Origin: Metopolophium dirhodum
Lineage: Eukaryota > Arthropoda > Insecta > Hemiptera > Aphididae
Reading direction: 5' to 3'
Assembly (NCBI RefSeq): GCF_019925205.1
Contig: NC_083563.1
Coordinates: forward strand, 5,208,001-5,272,000
Length of the DNA: 64,000 bases
Shown: positions 50,916 to 64,000 of the stretch, in pieces
How the letters are laid out: every line of letters begins with the position of its first letter
Numbering within the stretch: position 1 is the stretch's first letter
The notes under the pieces: model-generated
Database searches by the model: none
The model's input: the letters and a program-made list of their open reading frames with translations, nothing else
Told to the model about the DNA's origin: nothing
Translations under genes and position numbers: made by a program

Positions 50916-53900
50916 TTTATAGAATAACATTCAATAAATTCACTGTAGGTATGTATTTCATAAATCTGAATTTTATAATCAAATATTTGTTACACATTTA
51001 CATTATTTGTCAGGTATTAAGTACCAATACTATATATAAATACGTAATCCGCTTTAAATTGATAAAGTAATAATAATAAAAAATGTAATATAAAAATAAA
51101 CATTTTCCGAAATAATCAATTTTAATTTAATAAAAAAATCAAAAACGGTATTGAACAATTTATATCAGTATTATAGGTAGGTACTTCTCCTTTTTGGCAT
51201 CGCCGACGGCAGAGATTCCAATATCACTGTATAAGTATAAGTACCAACTCAATTTATATAATTATTAATTGTGTAGGTACATAATATAATATAGTTTACC
51301 AAGATATCAATTTAGAATCAACATTGGACATTTCTAGCTTAATTTTATTATATTGTTATTTGACATTAGTCGTCAAAACATTTGAATGGCAACTACAGTC
51401 GTTTGTATTTTCAGCGTTAAATAAATGCCCATCTATGTATGAATATTTTCTTACAATGTAAAACATTTTTTTTTTTTTTTGAAAAGGTCAAGGGGGATGC
51501 ATCCAACATACCGCCCTCTCCTCACCATCCCTTGGCACTGATACATTATTACATGGATTATATTAAGATGTATACAATATTATGTGGCCTGTATAAGTAG
51601 ATTCTCTATAGACCTAAGAATTTTCTAAAGGATAAAATAACGATTTAAGGCCACAAATCATCTACCACATAATTCACTTTTTACCTACAAATATCAATTA
51701 ATCATAGTAGATACGTACTGTGTATTATTTAATGACTGGAAAAAGTAAAAAAATAAGTAGGAATATATATTTAATATTATAAAACGATAACCATGCCATA
51801 GTCATTTGTATAATATTTTAGGTAATCTAAAGTTTTACTAATATAAAATATGTAAGTACTTATATACTTTTGAAGAATATATAATTAATATTTATATTTA
51901 TATAGAAACAAATGTTATTGAAATAACCACAACTATATTATATCATGTATTCATATCATTATCATTATTATTATCCCATACCTATCTGTTTTTTGAGTAT
52001 TTTAGTAATTTTGATATATTGACAAAAACCTTAGGTCGCATAATCATACTACGAAATACGAACATGGGATAATCTGGTTATGATCTTGGTTGATGACTAA
52101 TGGTTGCAATAAAGTCTATGCAGGAAAAGCATTGTCAACTTAAAACAAAAAAATCAAAACTAGTTTACTATTTAAATTTAAATAAAATATTATGTTTATA
52201 CTTCTATTATGAATCTCGTAGGAGCTTATGTCTTAGAGTAATAATTATTAAATGAAAAAGTTTTAAAAACTATTTATATTATTGTATATTTGTATTGTTT
52301 ATTCAGTTACTCGTCAAAGATTTTTCTTACAGGAAAGGGATAAAGTTATATTTCGTTATTTGTACATCGATCATTATTCATTTGAACTCTGTAAACCGGT
52401 AAACCGTAATAATTTTTACTGAATGACCTTATGGAAGTAAACTTTGTGAATAAAACTCATTAACCCTCAGCTGTTGTGTAAATATAATATGTATAGGTAC
52501 ATATTATATGCGAGTTGCGTGTCTTGTAAGTTGTAAGTAGGTACCTATGCACTCCAACTGTGAATTTTTAATTTGATCATGTCCTAACCGAGATTTTTCT
52601 TTCATTTTATAAGTCTTGTTTCTTATATCAGCAGGAATCTCAACTGTAATAAATAATAACAGTTTGTTATTTTTGAAAATATCGGTATTTATCAACGCCA
52701 ATATTTTCTGCTAATCTATTATATCGTTACTCTTCATTTGTTTACTATATATGTATATTTTTTAGACTTATAACTGGCATATTATTGTATACACAATACA
52801 CAAATGTGCTGAATTTGTAGAGCGTGAATGGACGTGGGCGACAAAGAAAAATATTATGCAAGCCGAATTATAGAAATATTCAAACTCATTATCCGTCATT
52901 TTATATAACCTACCATGTAAAATAAATACGTTTCACAGGACGATTTTCAAGTACCTATGGGTGGAGATCAAACGTATATAAGAATTTACAGTAGTTTTAG
53001 TTTCGTTGATTCGGTTCATCGGATTTTTTGGCAATTTTCACCGTTACTGGACCGAAATATATAGCGTATCTCTGCACTAGGTGGTGGAAAGGAATAGAAA
53101 CACATAATAGTATAAAGATAAACTATTGAGTAATTTCTATAACACACTATACTATAAGTGTAAATAATAAACATATTTTAGACGTATTATCATACACATA
53201 TGAAAATTATCTACCTACTAAATGTATTAACAATAAAGGAAATTGGGTCGTTGGCGATTCAGTTACATTTTGTAATTCTGACATCCAAGTTTATATTAGG
53301 TATATTATATACATACAGTACGGTGTGCTATATAATAGGTAAACACAGTAAATGTTCAATAAAAATAATAATATTTTACGGTTGGTTATGTAACATGGAA
53401 ATCTGTATATCCATTTTTCTAATCCATATGTTTAAGGTATTTTCAATGATGACAACTCACCTAAAACCGATAAAAAAAAAACAAATCATAAAAAAAAATA
53501 GTTACTGAAGTAACAAATAGTTAGAAACTAAAATAATATAAATAACATAGGATTTTTATTTACATTTATAATTGTAAAAGCAATTTTATTTCCAGTAGTT
53601 ACTGTATGTTAATATTCGTTAGGTAGTTATAAACTATTAACAAATAATATTGCAGTGCTTTAATATAAGTTTGTTAAAAATATTGTAATTTATATTTTAT
53701 CCTTTACTAGGATAATTTATAATTAAACATTTTTAATATTTTTATTAAACACCCTATGTCTGTATAAAAGTTCATAATTAAATATTTTTCTAAATGTTTA
53801 TTTTACATTTTGTTTGAATTTAAACCTTTTCATGGAATTTAATATTTTCAAAAATGCTATTCGAAAAAGGCCAACGGAAAAAATGAAGTCTTCAAAGTAC

Positions 53901-56900
53901 AACAAAATATGTTAAATTTTGAATCTATAGGTTATTTACATGACATTGTTACCACTCTAAATACAATTTTTAAATCTCTTAGACCACAAATTCACAATCA
54001 AAAAATTAATCATTTAAATAAATATATTATAAAGTAATACCTATACAAAATAATTCAATTAAAACTAATTACTTTTTAAAACAAAAAATTTAAAATTGAT
54101 TTTTACATAATTTTTCTTTAAATAAAATAATTGTATCTAATCAATATCCCAATTAATTTAATCATAATATTGCTATATAAACCTTAATTTTTATTAACAT
54201 GCACAACATAATACATAGTATATACCTACTGTTAAAAATAAGTGATAACTTAAATAAGTAAATGCAATTTAAGAAAAAAAAGTTATAATTTACTATAAAA
54301 GTTATTTTATTATATTTTAATTCATACTATATAGTCTCAACACCACATTTCCCACCTATATATTCTAAACTGATAAAAATATACCTTTAACAACTCTATG
54401 CTTAAATTAATGTCACATATAGTGACAATTTTACAATACCCTGTAATTATAAATGAAATGTGCAGTGGTAAAAAATGATTTCACCCTTTCATATTATATC
54501 CCCCCAACGTTTTTTTTTTTCGTATCACAAATTAGTTATTCTATTACATATAGGCACCTTTATCATAAATGGCCTGAATTATAAAATGGTAACACCTTTA
54601 TAATATACATTTCGGGATGTTCACACTTACTACACTTAGCTATGTAAATCAAATTTGAATATAATTTTTTTATCAAAATGTTGTTTCTCAATTATTTGAG
54701 TTTTAATTTGATATATTTAATATAAATGTTCAACCATTTTAAGTTTATTTACTGTAGATCATAATATAGATGATGAGGAACACAAAAAACGTAGTAGATG
54801 TGTTAAGATAATTTGCAGGAATGTATCTAAATATCGAATTAACATTTTATTTTATTCATATAAATGTATAACCTAGCAAATATTTCAAATCGTTTTTCAA
54901 GATGAATTCTTTTAATGCTGCATATATTTCATCAAAAGTACTATTAACTTCTATGCTAACAACATTATTAAATGGTTAATAAGCTCATTAGAGAACTATA
55001 ATAAGAGATTTATTATAAGTATAATTACATATTAAAATTGCAAATATAAAATATATAGGTATATATTATTTTACTCATATATAGATTTTCTGGTGAAAAT
55101 TTTGTTAACACATAATATTATATTTGTCATATAAAAATTTGGACTTACATATATTGTTATGTTAATAAGTTATAACATTGTTTCATGTTATTGATGAAAA
55201 TAAAATTTCAAAATGTATTATAAAGTAGGATATTATTATTATTTATAGTAAAATATTCAAAATTTAGGTCTAGTTATTTTTTTTTAATCAAGTAGCAAAT
55301 AAGGGTTAATCTTGAATTAGGGGCCAACCCTATGATTTAATTGTGAAAAAAACATGTTTCAATTGCATTTGATTATAACAATCTATAAAAAGAATATGGC
55401 TCATCTGACTGGATTCATCCCCATACCTGACGGCTGTCACACCTTTGAGTCAATTTGTCATGCATTTATTTTCACAAATCGGATAGGGGAGTGGATATCA
55501 GACTTCATTGTTCTATTTTTATCTATTGTCAGTTATGAACAATATGATGTAAAACATCCAGCGGAGAGTTCTTTTATTCATATTATTATGCATAATAAAT
55601 AGAGTTCCGAATAGAATACTTCATTTATCAACGAGTTTAAAAAAATTAGTCATCCCCTGTAGGGGAATAATTATTCAAAAACTGATTCTAACTAATATTA
55701 ATAAATAGGTACAAAGAATAAAACTTTACCAAATCGTTATAAACTAGTGTAATACAAAAATTGTAATTACTAGGAAGTTTTACGATCAAGTTGGTTTTAA
55801 AATTTAGTCAGATTAAAATATATTAGTATATTGCATACCTATTTATAATCATAAAATATCAGTGTAAAGAGTTGAGATTGACATTTTAGTGTGCATAGAT
55901 AGGTGGTCAGTGAGGACATAATATTATATAGTTCAATAATCATATTTTACTTCGGTAAAAAGTCATTATATTATTATACTTATGAATATGTGAAATAACT
56001 TCATAAATATACTTTAGTTCACTTCTACGTATGTATTTTATTCTACTTTATTTAGCTACTTTTCAAATACCAAAAGAGTTTGTTGTAATTTTTAGAACTG
56101 CCTAGAGTGAAATCATTATATTTCCCCCTTCAATACGAAGCAAAAAAATGTCACAATCCATTCACATACAAAATGGTAGTTGGCATTTCACACTTCACCG
56201 AATCCCCATACAGTATAAAAATAAACATTTATGTAACAGATTTGCCATATATAGGTGTTTGGTGACAATTAATGTTATTACCAAAATCATTGGTGTGTGT
56301 TAAAATACCCGTGAGGGATATATATTATGAAAAGGTAGCCAAAAGGGATGTAAAAAAAATTACAACACGATAATGAAGTCCATATGCATACAAAATAACA
56401 TGATAAATAACATTGGACGGAAATCGATCATTTGCTCCGCGAACCGGAAGGACCCCTTGTTTCGGTAACGTCTATTGTTTTCTTTTACATAAAGGATGAT
56501 CCCCTACACGGAACAGAAGAAATAAAAGGATGAGCCACGTGTAAAACAGCAACAAAGTCAAAACTATGCCTATAACGGATAAGTAGGTAGGTTCAAATTA
56601 ATTTCGGTTACACTTCAGCAAGTATATACAAGACGATATTTCTTAAAACTATCATTAAACAACATAAGGCATTTTAATGCTTAGAAACTTCAAACTGTTT
56701 GCCCAAATTTAATTATTTTTAACTTGAAAACCAGTAGCTGTAGTCTATTGATTGTCGAACATAAATTAAACAAATAGACATACAATTAAAATATACAGTT
56801 TTATATAATAATTTGTACCTATTTTAGATTCCTAGCGTTGATACCTACTTGATTGCATTTATTTTCAAAACACATAAAGATTCTAAAATTAATTGCTTAT

Positions 56901-59173
56901 GATATATATTTTTCAAAATCAGTAAATTTAATGTATACCTCTAATATCATTGGAGTGAAATTAACAGAATATATAGTTTGTATTGACACTTTGTAAAGAA
57001 ATGAAAAAAACTGCTAACTGTAGGTACCTAATTTAAAAATTGACGTATATTAATTTATTGTTAATTCATTAGATATTACGTACATACATTTTAATTTAGC
57101 TACTGAAAGAACAACATTAAAATATTTAAAATACCTAACACATTTTAACCAGTAGTTAGTATACAATAAGTATGTACTACTATTATTATAATATAATTTT
57201 TGTAACTTTAGTCTCAAATAGTTCATTATTCAATGCACTTAAGTAAATTATCATTAAATTGTATTTTATATTATAACTCTTTTGAGTTTTTTCTTGGAAA
57301 TTTACAATTATAATAATAATAATAATATCCAATAATTGAGAAATAAAATTAATCAATTATTTATCGTATTCTTTTACCATCATAATATTATTTAAACCAA
57401 TTAAAATACGATATAAGATACGATTATAATGATTTTAAAGAATACTTATATTTACACTTTAACAGTCAAAAAACTAACTTAATATCCTAAAAACTAAACT
57501 ACTAATTTATAAAACACTCTTAAAACCAATATGGACAAACTATAGATAAACTATTGCTAAAAACCTAATTTAAATTAAATTAATATATTTCAAAAGAACA
57601 TATCCTAGAAAATAACAAATGCTCCACTCTTTGTCACTAACTTAGCCCTCACTTTAACCTTGACATAAAATTAATTGAAGAGGAAGCTACATTTAATTTT
57701 TAAGTAGGCATTCAATTTTCTGTATAAAAAAATATTGCCCTGAACTTGTTGAGCTTTTTAAATTATCAAATGAGTATTATCAGAAATTATAAGGGAAAAA
57801 ACCACACATTAAAGCTGTTAAACGCAATAAATAGTTATTATCGCAATCACCTTGTTTTAGTTAAAAATGTAATTTAATAAATATTATTTAAAATTTTAAA
57901 GTGCTGATAAATCTATATAGCTAATATAGTAATAGTTGTGTAATTTGCATGAAATTAAAATGACATCTAATAGATGGATGTTATACTTTGATACATTCTA
58001 AATAATTCGTTTTAAATATGTTTAGATGACAATGTAAATGGACACGTTATTATGAATTTAAAAAAAAAAACACCATTATTATGAATAATAATTTAAAAAA
58101 TGATTATCTACGACTTTGCAAGTATGTTTCCAAATAAGATAAGACGTTTTAATTAGTTCCAAAAATCGATAATTTCTTAGTATTTAATAATATGATACTA
58201 AATAACCTTGCATAGTTCCATAGATGTTTATAACTGTGGTCGTTGACTGACGATTTTTTTTTATTGCTGTATATATTGATTATTTAAAAGGCAATTAAAA
58301 CTACTAATTCATTTTTGCATTTGCCAGCTTCCAAAATTTAGTATAAAACATTTCTAACGTTTTGACTACTATACTATAAATATAAAATACTTAAGTTGCC
58401 TATTTTACCTATATGTACCTATAGTGTACTAAACGTTAATAATCTAAGTTGCATAACGACTTAAACAATAATACAATAATTCAAATTATTAAATAAATTT
58501 AACTATGTTATTCTGGCAATCATATATTTCTGGTTGGGGGGCACAGAGGCCTGGATACTCGAGGCGTTAAAGCCCTAAAGTTTATAATATTATGTAATAA
58601 ACATATTATTATATATTAAACCAAATCATTAAATATTATATATTATACAGCTATTATGTTGTTTCTAGAACATAAGCTGATTATGATTTCTAAAAAAATG
58701 TTAGGGGATTTTCGAAAAAATTATTATTATGTCACAATTATAGTAAATATATAATTAAGGCATTATTTATATAATATATTCAATATTCATAAACAGTTAA
58801 TAATCCAATCACAAAAATAAAATACATATTTTTTTAGATAGATAGGTATTAAGATTTATTTTGCAGGTATAATATTACTTATAACTTAGGATCTTATATT
58901 AAATAGTCGAAAACCTCAATTATTGTGAGTAATGGCCGTAATGAAGTCTGAAGACTCTTATTTAATTTTTTTTTTATAATAATAATATTAATAACCGATA
59001 TTACAATTATTTACAAGTAGGTATAATAAATATAGAATTAATATTATGCCGTAATTAATAATTATATTGTAAATATTATATGAAATACGAGTAACATACC
59101 TATTATAGATATTATAATTTATAGGTAATAGTAGCAACACTGATATACACAAGACATACGAAATGATAATAGA
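50916..59173. other. Gene-poor AT-rich DNA
   Basis: I see no gene across about 8 kb. A TATA-like element at 52975-52982 with plausible downstream spacing is the only promoter-like signal. Frames at 53200-53508 and 55354-55602 are AT-driven and lack any recognisable feature. Much of 53500-58500 is extremely A/T-rich. Confidence 0.55.
52975..52982 (+). promoter_or_regulatory. Possible TATA box
   Basis: TATATAAG lies about 30 bases before a less AT-rich segment (TTCGTTGATTCGGTTCATCGG). Spacing and downstream composition would suit a core promoter, but no ORF or transcript boundary follows. Confidence 0.15.
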
Positions 59174-59510
59174 ACATAACAAAAACTGTTTTGCACGGGA
59201 CAACTTTTCTCGCACGATATTTGTTGGAGAACTACCAAATTTTCACAACACGTAAAGAAGAACTCTATCTGTGCAAAACAGCGTGCTTTTTTTTTAATAC
59301 GACGATCCAATCATTTTTTATAAGCAAATTAAAATAACAAAAAAACAAAAGGTTTAAAAGAAAATAACTTTTATTGTATTTATGTTATCTAAAATTTAGG
59401 CACGCTGTACCATAGATAATTGTCTACCCTATATGTTCAGAAATTTTGGAGCCACTACTACAAACGCAGAGAGATAAAAGTTGTCCCGCGCAAAACAGTT
59501 TTTGCTATGT
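59174..59510. mobile_element. MITE-like element with 35-bp terminal inverted repeats
   Basis: The left arm (59174-59208) starts ACATAACAAAAACTG and ends GGGACAACTTTT. The right arm (59476-59510), reversed, matches it at 33 of 35 positions. The 267-bp interior has no coding capacity and holds a further inverted copy of the arm core, GTGCAAAACAG, near 59273. Size and structure fit a non-autonomous DNA transposon. I could not define a target-site duplication, so the true ends may lie a few bases inward or outward. High arm identity implies a fairly recent insertion. Confidence 0.7.
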
Positions 59511-62500
59511 TGTACATTTGTAAGACGGTACCAACACATGCGGGTGTGACTCTTAATAGTGAAGTAGGTAATAATTGTTGAGGACTTGAGGTAAAATATA
59601 AATCTGAAAATTCTAATTTATTGAAATATTCATTTGACATTTTTTAAGCCACGTTGTGTTTTTTTCTGATAAAAAAAATTTAATTAACAATTGCGTAATA
59701 TTAGTTCATTATAATTATTTGTTGGTTTTAGTTTGGTTGTAAACATTTTGTTGTAAAAGTTTTAATTGGGGTTATTTTTATTATTAATTTCGCATTTCAC
59801 TTATAAGTTATAACTTAATGGAAAAATCCATCAATCAATAAAATTATATAATCAGATAATTACTATAAAGATAATCAAGCCATGAACTCGTGTTTATATT
59901 TATTAATATAAAATACTTTCGTTAACAATAACATAATATAAACAGTATTTATGTATATTACTGTCACGTATTTTTGTTTAATTAAATATATTTATAGTAT
60001 AGGAAATGTATTTCGAGGTACCTAACCTCTGTGTAATACCGATACGGCACTTCGGAGTTCAGCTATTGAATATACAATTTTAACTATTATAGATAATAAT
60101 ATATAGAATATCCAATTGAATATTAAAATATAAGGGACTATTAAGGGTGTACTTATAGAATGCAAATAATATGTCTAGTTTAATACGCTAACTCACTTTT
60201 ACTTTCGTTGTATACTACATTTTTAAAAAAACAATTTAAACAAAAAAGTGATATTTAGAATTCACTTATACTATCAAATATCAATCACAATAAATAAATG
60301 TTGACATTATTTCAAAAATTAAATTTCCCTGTGTAAATGACATAACATCTAGCCTCACTGGCGTGGAGAGCATATTTCAAACCCTAAGCAAAGTATTTGA
60401 AAAATCACCCACCCACTACCCCCTACTACATAATATATAATTTATATGCTAATTTAGAATTTTTGTTATAGAACGTCATCAATAACTTAGCATAAACAAA
60501 ATACTAGAATAATTAATTATAAGTACAATGTATAATGAATGTAATGCGCAAATTTTAATTTAAAAAAAAAATAATAATAAATTTCTAGGGCTAAGCAATT
60601 TCATTAGGTAAACGTCGTTCACCACTCCACTGCATCTATAGGTACTTACTTCACTCATGAAAATTATTTAAAATGTATGTTAGCAACAACAGTTAGGTAT
60701 GACTGGAATAAACTTTTTTATATTAAATTTCTTGTTATTATACGCTATATTTGCCGGATGAAATGTTTCAATTTATAAAGTCGATTTCGCGAGGAGTGAA
60801 TTTTATACCAAACTAAATGTATAACAGAGCGTGGTAATGAATAGAGAAAAAATAATAGTTCTCCAATCTTCGACGAAGATTATGTGTCTGTATTTTATAA
60901 TGGGTTTCTTATATGAAACATTTTTTTTTAACTATCATTTAAAACGTGTACCTATATTTCTGTGAGTATTTCTATGTTTTTTTACACTCATACCTACTTT
61001 TATTTAATCCAACTACAGAAAATTGCAATAATGACAAAACACATTAATAAACGATTTTGTTCTATACCTATAATAATATACTTTATTACATATAATTTCT
61101 TAGTAATACGATCACGTGATAAAAATGTTTTGTTTCATACATCAATGCAGTCTGTAGTCAAAATTAACTTACTGTTTCCTAATTTTAATGACCATCTCAC
61201 GATAAAAAAAATCCAAAGGGCAAAGGCTTATAAAAATCTTTAAATATGTAAGTTAAAACTTTATGAATTTTAAAAATGTCCACCCAATAGGTATATATGT
61301 TGAAAACTATTAAGTACAAAATATTCATCCAGATAACATCTTAGCAATTTACATAAATGTTTTTATTTTGATGAAATGTTTTTATTAAAAGTCGTTTTAA
61401 ACTTTTATAATCGCTCAAATAACTTATAAGCTAATATAGGTAGGTACTGAAATAGTGTTCGCTAAATAAATTTAAAATTAAATTACTTGTAAAAAAATGT
61501 ACGAGGCTTTATCTGAATTTTTAAATATAAAATAATTTACAAAAATGTTCACGATTTTTATAAATTTCATCTAAAAAAAAAAAAATCAAAAATTTCAAAT
61601 GTAAATAACTCAAACAATTGTGTAAGTCATTTTATACAATTTTAAAAATTAAGCCATATAATATATATATTATATATCATAGGTATTAATATAAACATTT
61701 GGCGAAAAGTTTCTATGGGTATTGGTTTTTAAATTACATAATAAAATAACAACATCGATAAAAACTATAGATCCACTTTATTACCATAAAATATATAGAA
61801 GTTACAGACATTGAAGCATTTTAACTTCCGCAAAATCTCGTGAATATCTTCAAAAAAAAAAAAGATTGTATAGTTAATATTTCTCCTCTAAATGTGTAAA
61901 AAAAATGTATAAAAGAATATCAACAGTTAGATATTATATTATAGAATTTATTTCAAAATTGAAAATTTTACGACAGATCAATTATAATTTTTTCAAACTT
62001 ACCTACTTATTATATTATTTATATAGATAAATGTATCATAGTAAGTATTATGGAAATTAATAATTTCTGAATGGCAATTGAGCTAATTAGGTAACTTGAT
62101 ACGTAAATGGCGAAATATACACATTAAGTAAACTATTATACATCTAATATAAATTCAACATAATATTTGGTTATTTAGATTAACCCAATAACTTAACATG
62201 AATGCGTTGGATAAATGCTCATATCATATTTATATGTACCTGCCCATAATTGGGGTAATATGATCTAACGATGAAAGGTTGTATTACTATTTACTTGTAT
62301 TGATTAATAGGTACTATATACTACTATAAATACATAGTTAGTCAAATTTAAAATTATTGCGTATTTTTTCTATATTATGCATTTTTTTGAATTGGTCATT
62401 TAAAAATAAATTATTTCTGAAATCTCGTACAAAATGTTGAGGGGTTGATCAGATTTAAAAAAATACATAAAACTTTATTTTTTTTTAGGCTCTATAAAAA

Positions 62501-63566
62501 CCCCCTGCTGAGCAATATACAACAATAACTTACGCTTTATATTTTCAATGACTTTTATTGGATTTAGCATCCTTGACCATGACATCTTTATGTCTCTGCG
62601 GAAGCGTTGGTATCGAGTTCAATCGGATGGGGGACTATTGTATGGTGCGGTGTCATAAAAATAAAAGAGAGAGTACAGTGAGTAGGTATAATAGGCCGAC
62701 ATATATATACAGGGTGCACATAGTGAAAAGAAAGACATCACTCATCAATTTTTGAACAGCACACCGGTTCGCGGGTGTTCCGGTTGCCCGGTGAACAATT
62801 CAGTCAATCAACGTTGCATTGTATTTGTTCTGAAAAACATTTATGCCCGACGCGACGTGGCCGTTTGAGACTGTATTTCAAATATCAACAGAGCGAAAAA
62901 AAATATAATTTCTAACCCATTTAACTGTTACGAGAGTTTTAATAGTTCTGCTTTTATATGAAAATCAATTTAATTTAAAATTACAATTTATTGCGATTAA
63001 TGTATACAGCTTATATATCTTACCCCATTTTTACTACAACAGCTGATGTCCCGATGTCCGGTTTACGGTTAAATTGCACGCCGCTATGTGGCGTTTATGT
63101 AGGTACATTATAGCTACATACGTGTAACAATGATCGATATTATTATTTGATTGTTACATTATTGTTACGCCTTTTTAGTTTTTACACACAATTCTATACT
63201 TAACAAATTGCGATGATATTGTAAAAAATGAACTTTGTGAAATAAATTATTTTAAATTATACGCGGTGATCATATTTAAAACAGAATTGAATGAATGAAT
63301 GAATAGGTACCTATAATATTATAATTTTGATAACAATAGTTTTGATTAATTCAATATAAATTTATACATACATTGGCTTTAAAAAAATACTTTTTATATG
63401 CCTTAAACTAAAGGCACATAAAGAAAAGTACTTATGTATGAATAAAAATATTTAGAAAATGTATTTACATACTCTTCAAGTCTTAAAATACTTTTTAAAT
63501 TTAATATTCGTTGAGTCTTTTATTAGCACCCAATTGTACTAAAATCATTGGAGATAAAACAAAAAA
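59511..63566. other. AT-rich DNA with one CpG-richer patch
   Basis: No gene supported. The segment 62540-62870 is less AT-rich and includes GGTTCGCGGGTGTTCCGG (near 62765) and TATACAGGGTG (62705), possibly a regulatory region or the end of an old mobile element. The 65-codon frame at 62558-62755 has no recognisable feature. Confidence 0.5.
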
Positions 63567-63680
63567 GGTGGGTAAGTGAATGTCGCTCTGCTGTAGAGTA
63601 GGTTACAAGTGGGTCACTGTAATGGATCATTTGAATTCAATGATATAATATCATTGTATAAGAAAAACGATTCTGAGCGA
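63567..63680. mobile_element. Second copy of the repeat at 50797-50915 (opposite orientation)
   Basis: The plus strand matches the minus strand of 50797-50915 with few mismatches and ends in AACGATTCTGAGCG. After the shared block it continues GAAAACGGTCAGTCAGCC, which resembles, on the minus strand, the AGACTGACAATC part of the 50.7-kb copy. The repeat may therefore extend beyond 63680 towards the window end. Confidence 0.6.
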
Positions 63681-64000
63681 AAACGGTCAGTCAGCCTATG
63701 ATATTACCAAGTATATTTGATGATATTATTGTGAAAAAAGTAATTTATATATTTACCCATTTACGTGGAACCTTGTTTTCAATTTTCAATCTTTAGCTAT
63801 AAAAGTTGAACATTTTAAAAATGTTTAACTACAAAATAATTATTAAATTATAAATTTGATAAATTTTGTCAAAATTTGAGCTTAAATGTTTATAGAAAAA
63901 ATTGTGCCTATGTATTTTTAATATTTTTCAACTGCTATTAAAACGATATAACAGGAGCCTTATATTAAATTTTTTTTTTTTATAGCTCAGTATCTAAAAT

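Noticed and set aside
1..64000. CRISPR arrays, bacterial operons, rRNA or tRNA genes, known insect microRNAs
   Set aside because: I looked for their characteristic repeats, boxes and seed sequences on both strands and found none.

Overview
The window looks like nuclear DNA of an insect, most likely an aphid. It is very AT-rich (roughly 70% by eye), full of simple repeats and of 'taggtacctac'-type strings. It holds small CpG-rich patches in otherwise AT-rich DNA, spliced genes with GT...AG introns, and an interspersed repeat built on 'attctgagcggagc', which I remember as common in aphid genomes (recollection, not checked). Nothing points to a bacterium, plasmid, phage or virus: no operons, no ribosome-binding-site pattern, no rRNA or tRNA.

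Gene content is low and sits in the first 19 kb. (1) A minus-strand gene (5820 to 4467) has an 1,100-nt first exon and, in my model, a short second exon after a 46-nt intron; the joined frame gives 435 residues. Its N-terminus resembles DUF4485 and its C-terminal half is charged and helical. (2) A minus-strand gene (18720 to 13561) encodes a 425-residue mitochondrial NAD-dependent isocitrate dehydrogenase subunit, closest to the beta subunit. Two exons flank a 3.9-kb intron, and both splice sites and phases agree exactly. The protein is unusual: both aspartates of the metal-binding LYGD-type motif are replaced, and it carries a Gly/Tyr/Ser-rich insertion. (3) Two weak coding candidates, also minus strand, are a possible three-exon 84-residue basic protein (8422 to 7573) and a 34-codon ORF just downstream of the isocitrate dehydrogenase gene (13328 to 13224).

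From about 18.7 kb to 64 kb I find no gene I can defend. That 45 kb is intergenic or intronic DNA of genes lying outside the window. It contains microsatellites, CpG-rich patches (about 23.3-23.7, 25.0-25.1, 26.0-26.6, 36.1-37.9, 43.0-43.4, 45.6-46.9 and 62.6-62.9 kb) that could be promoters or untranslated first exons, and traces of mobile elements: a 337-bp MITE-like element with 35-bp inverted termini (59174-59510), a repeat family present three times (24.25, 50.45-50.92 and 63.57-63.68 kb), a possible hAT-like remnant (28190-28378) and several hairpins.

The two firm genes have no evident functional link beyond lying on the same strand. The most interesting observations are the divergent, probably non-catalytic isocitrate dehydrogenase beta-like subunit, the unfamiliar DUF4485-like gene with its very short intron, and the MITE.
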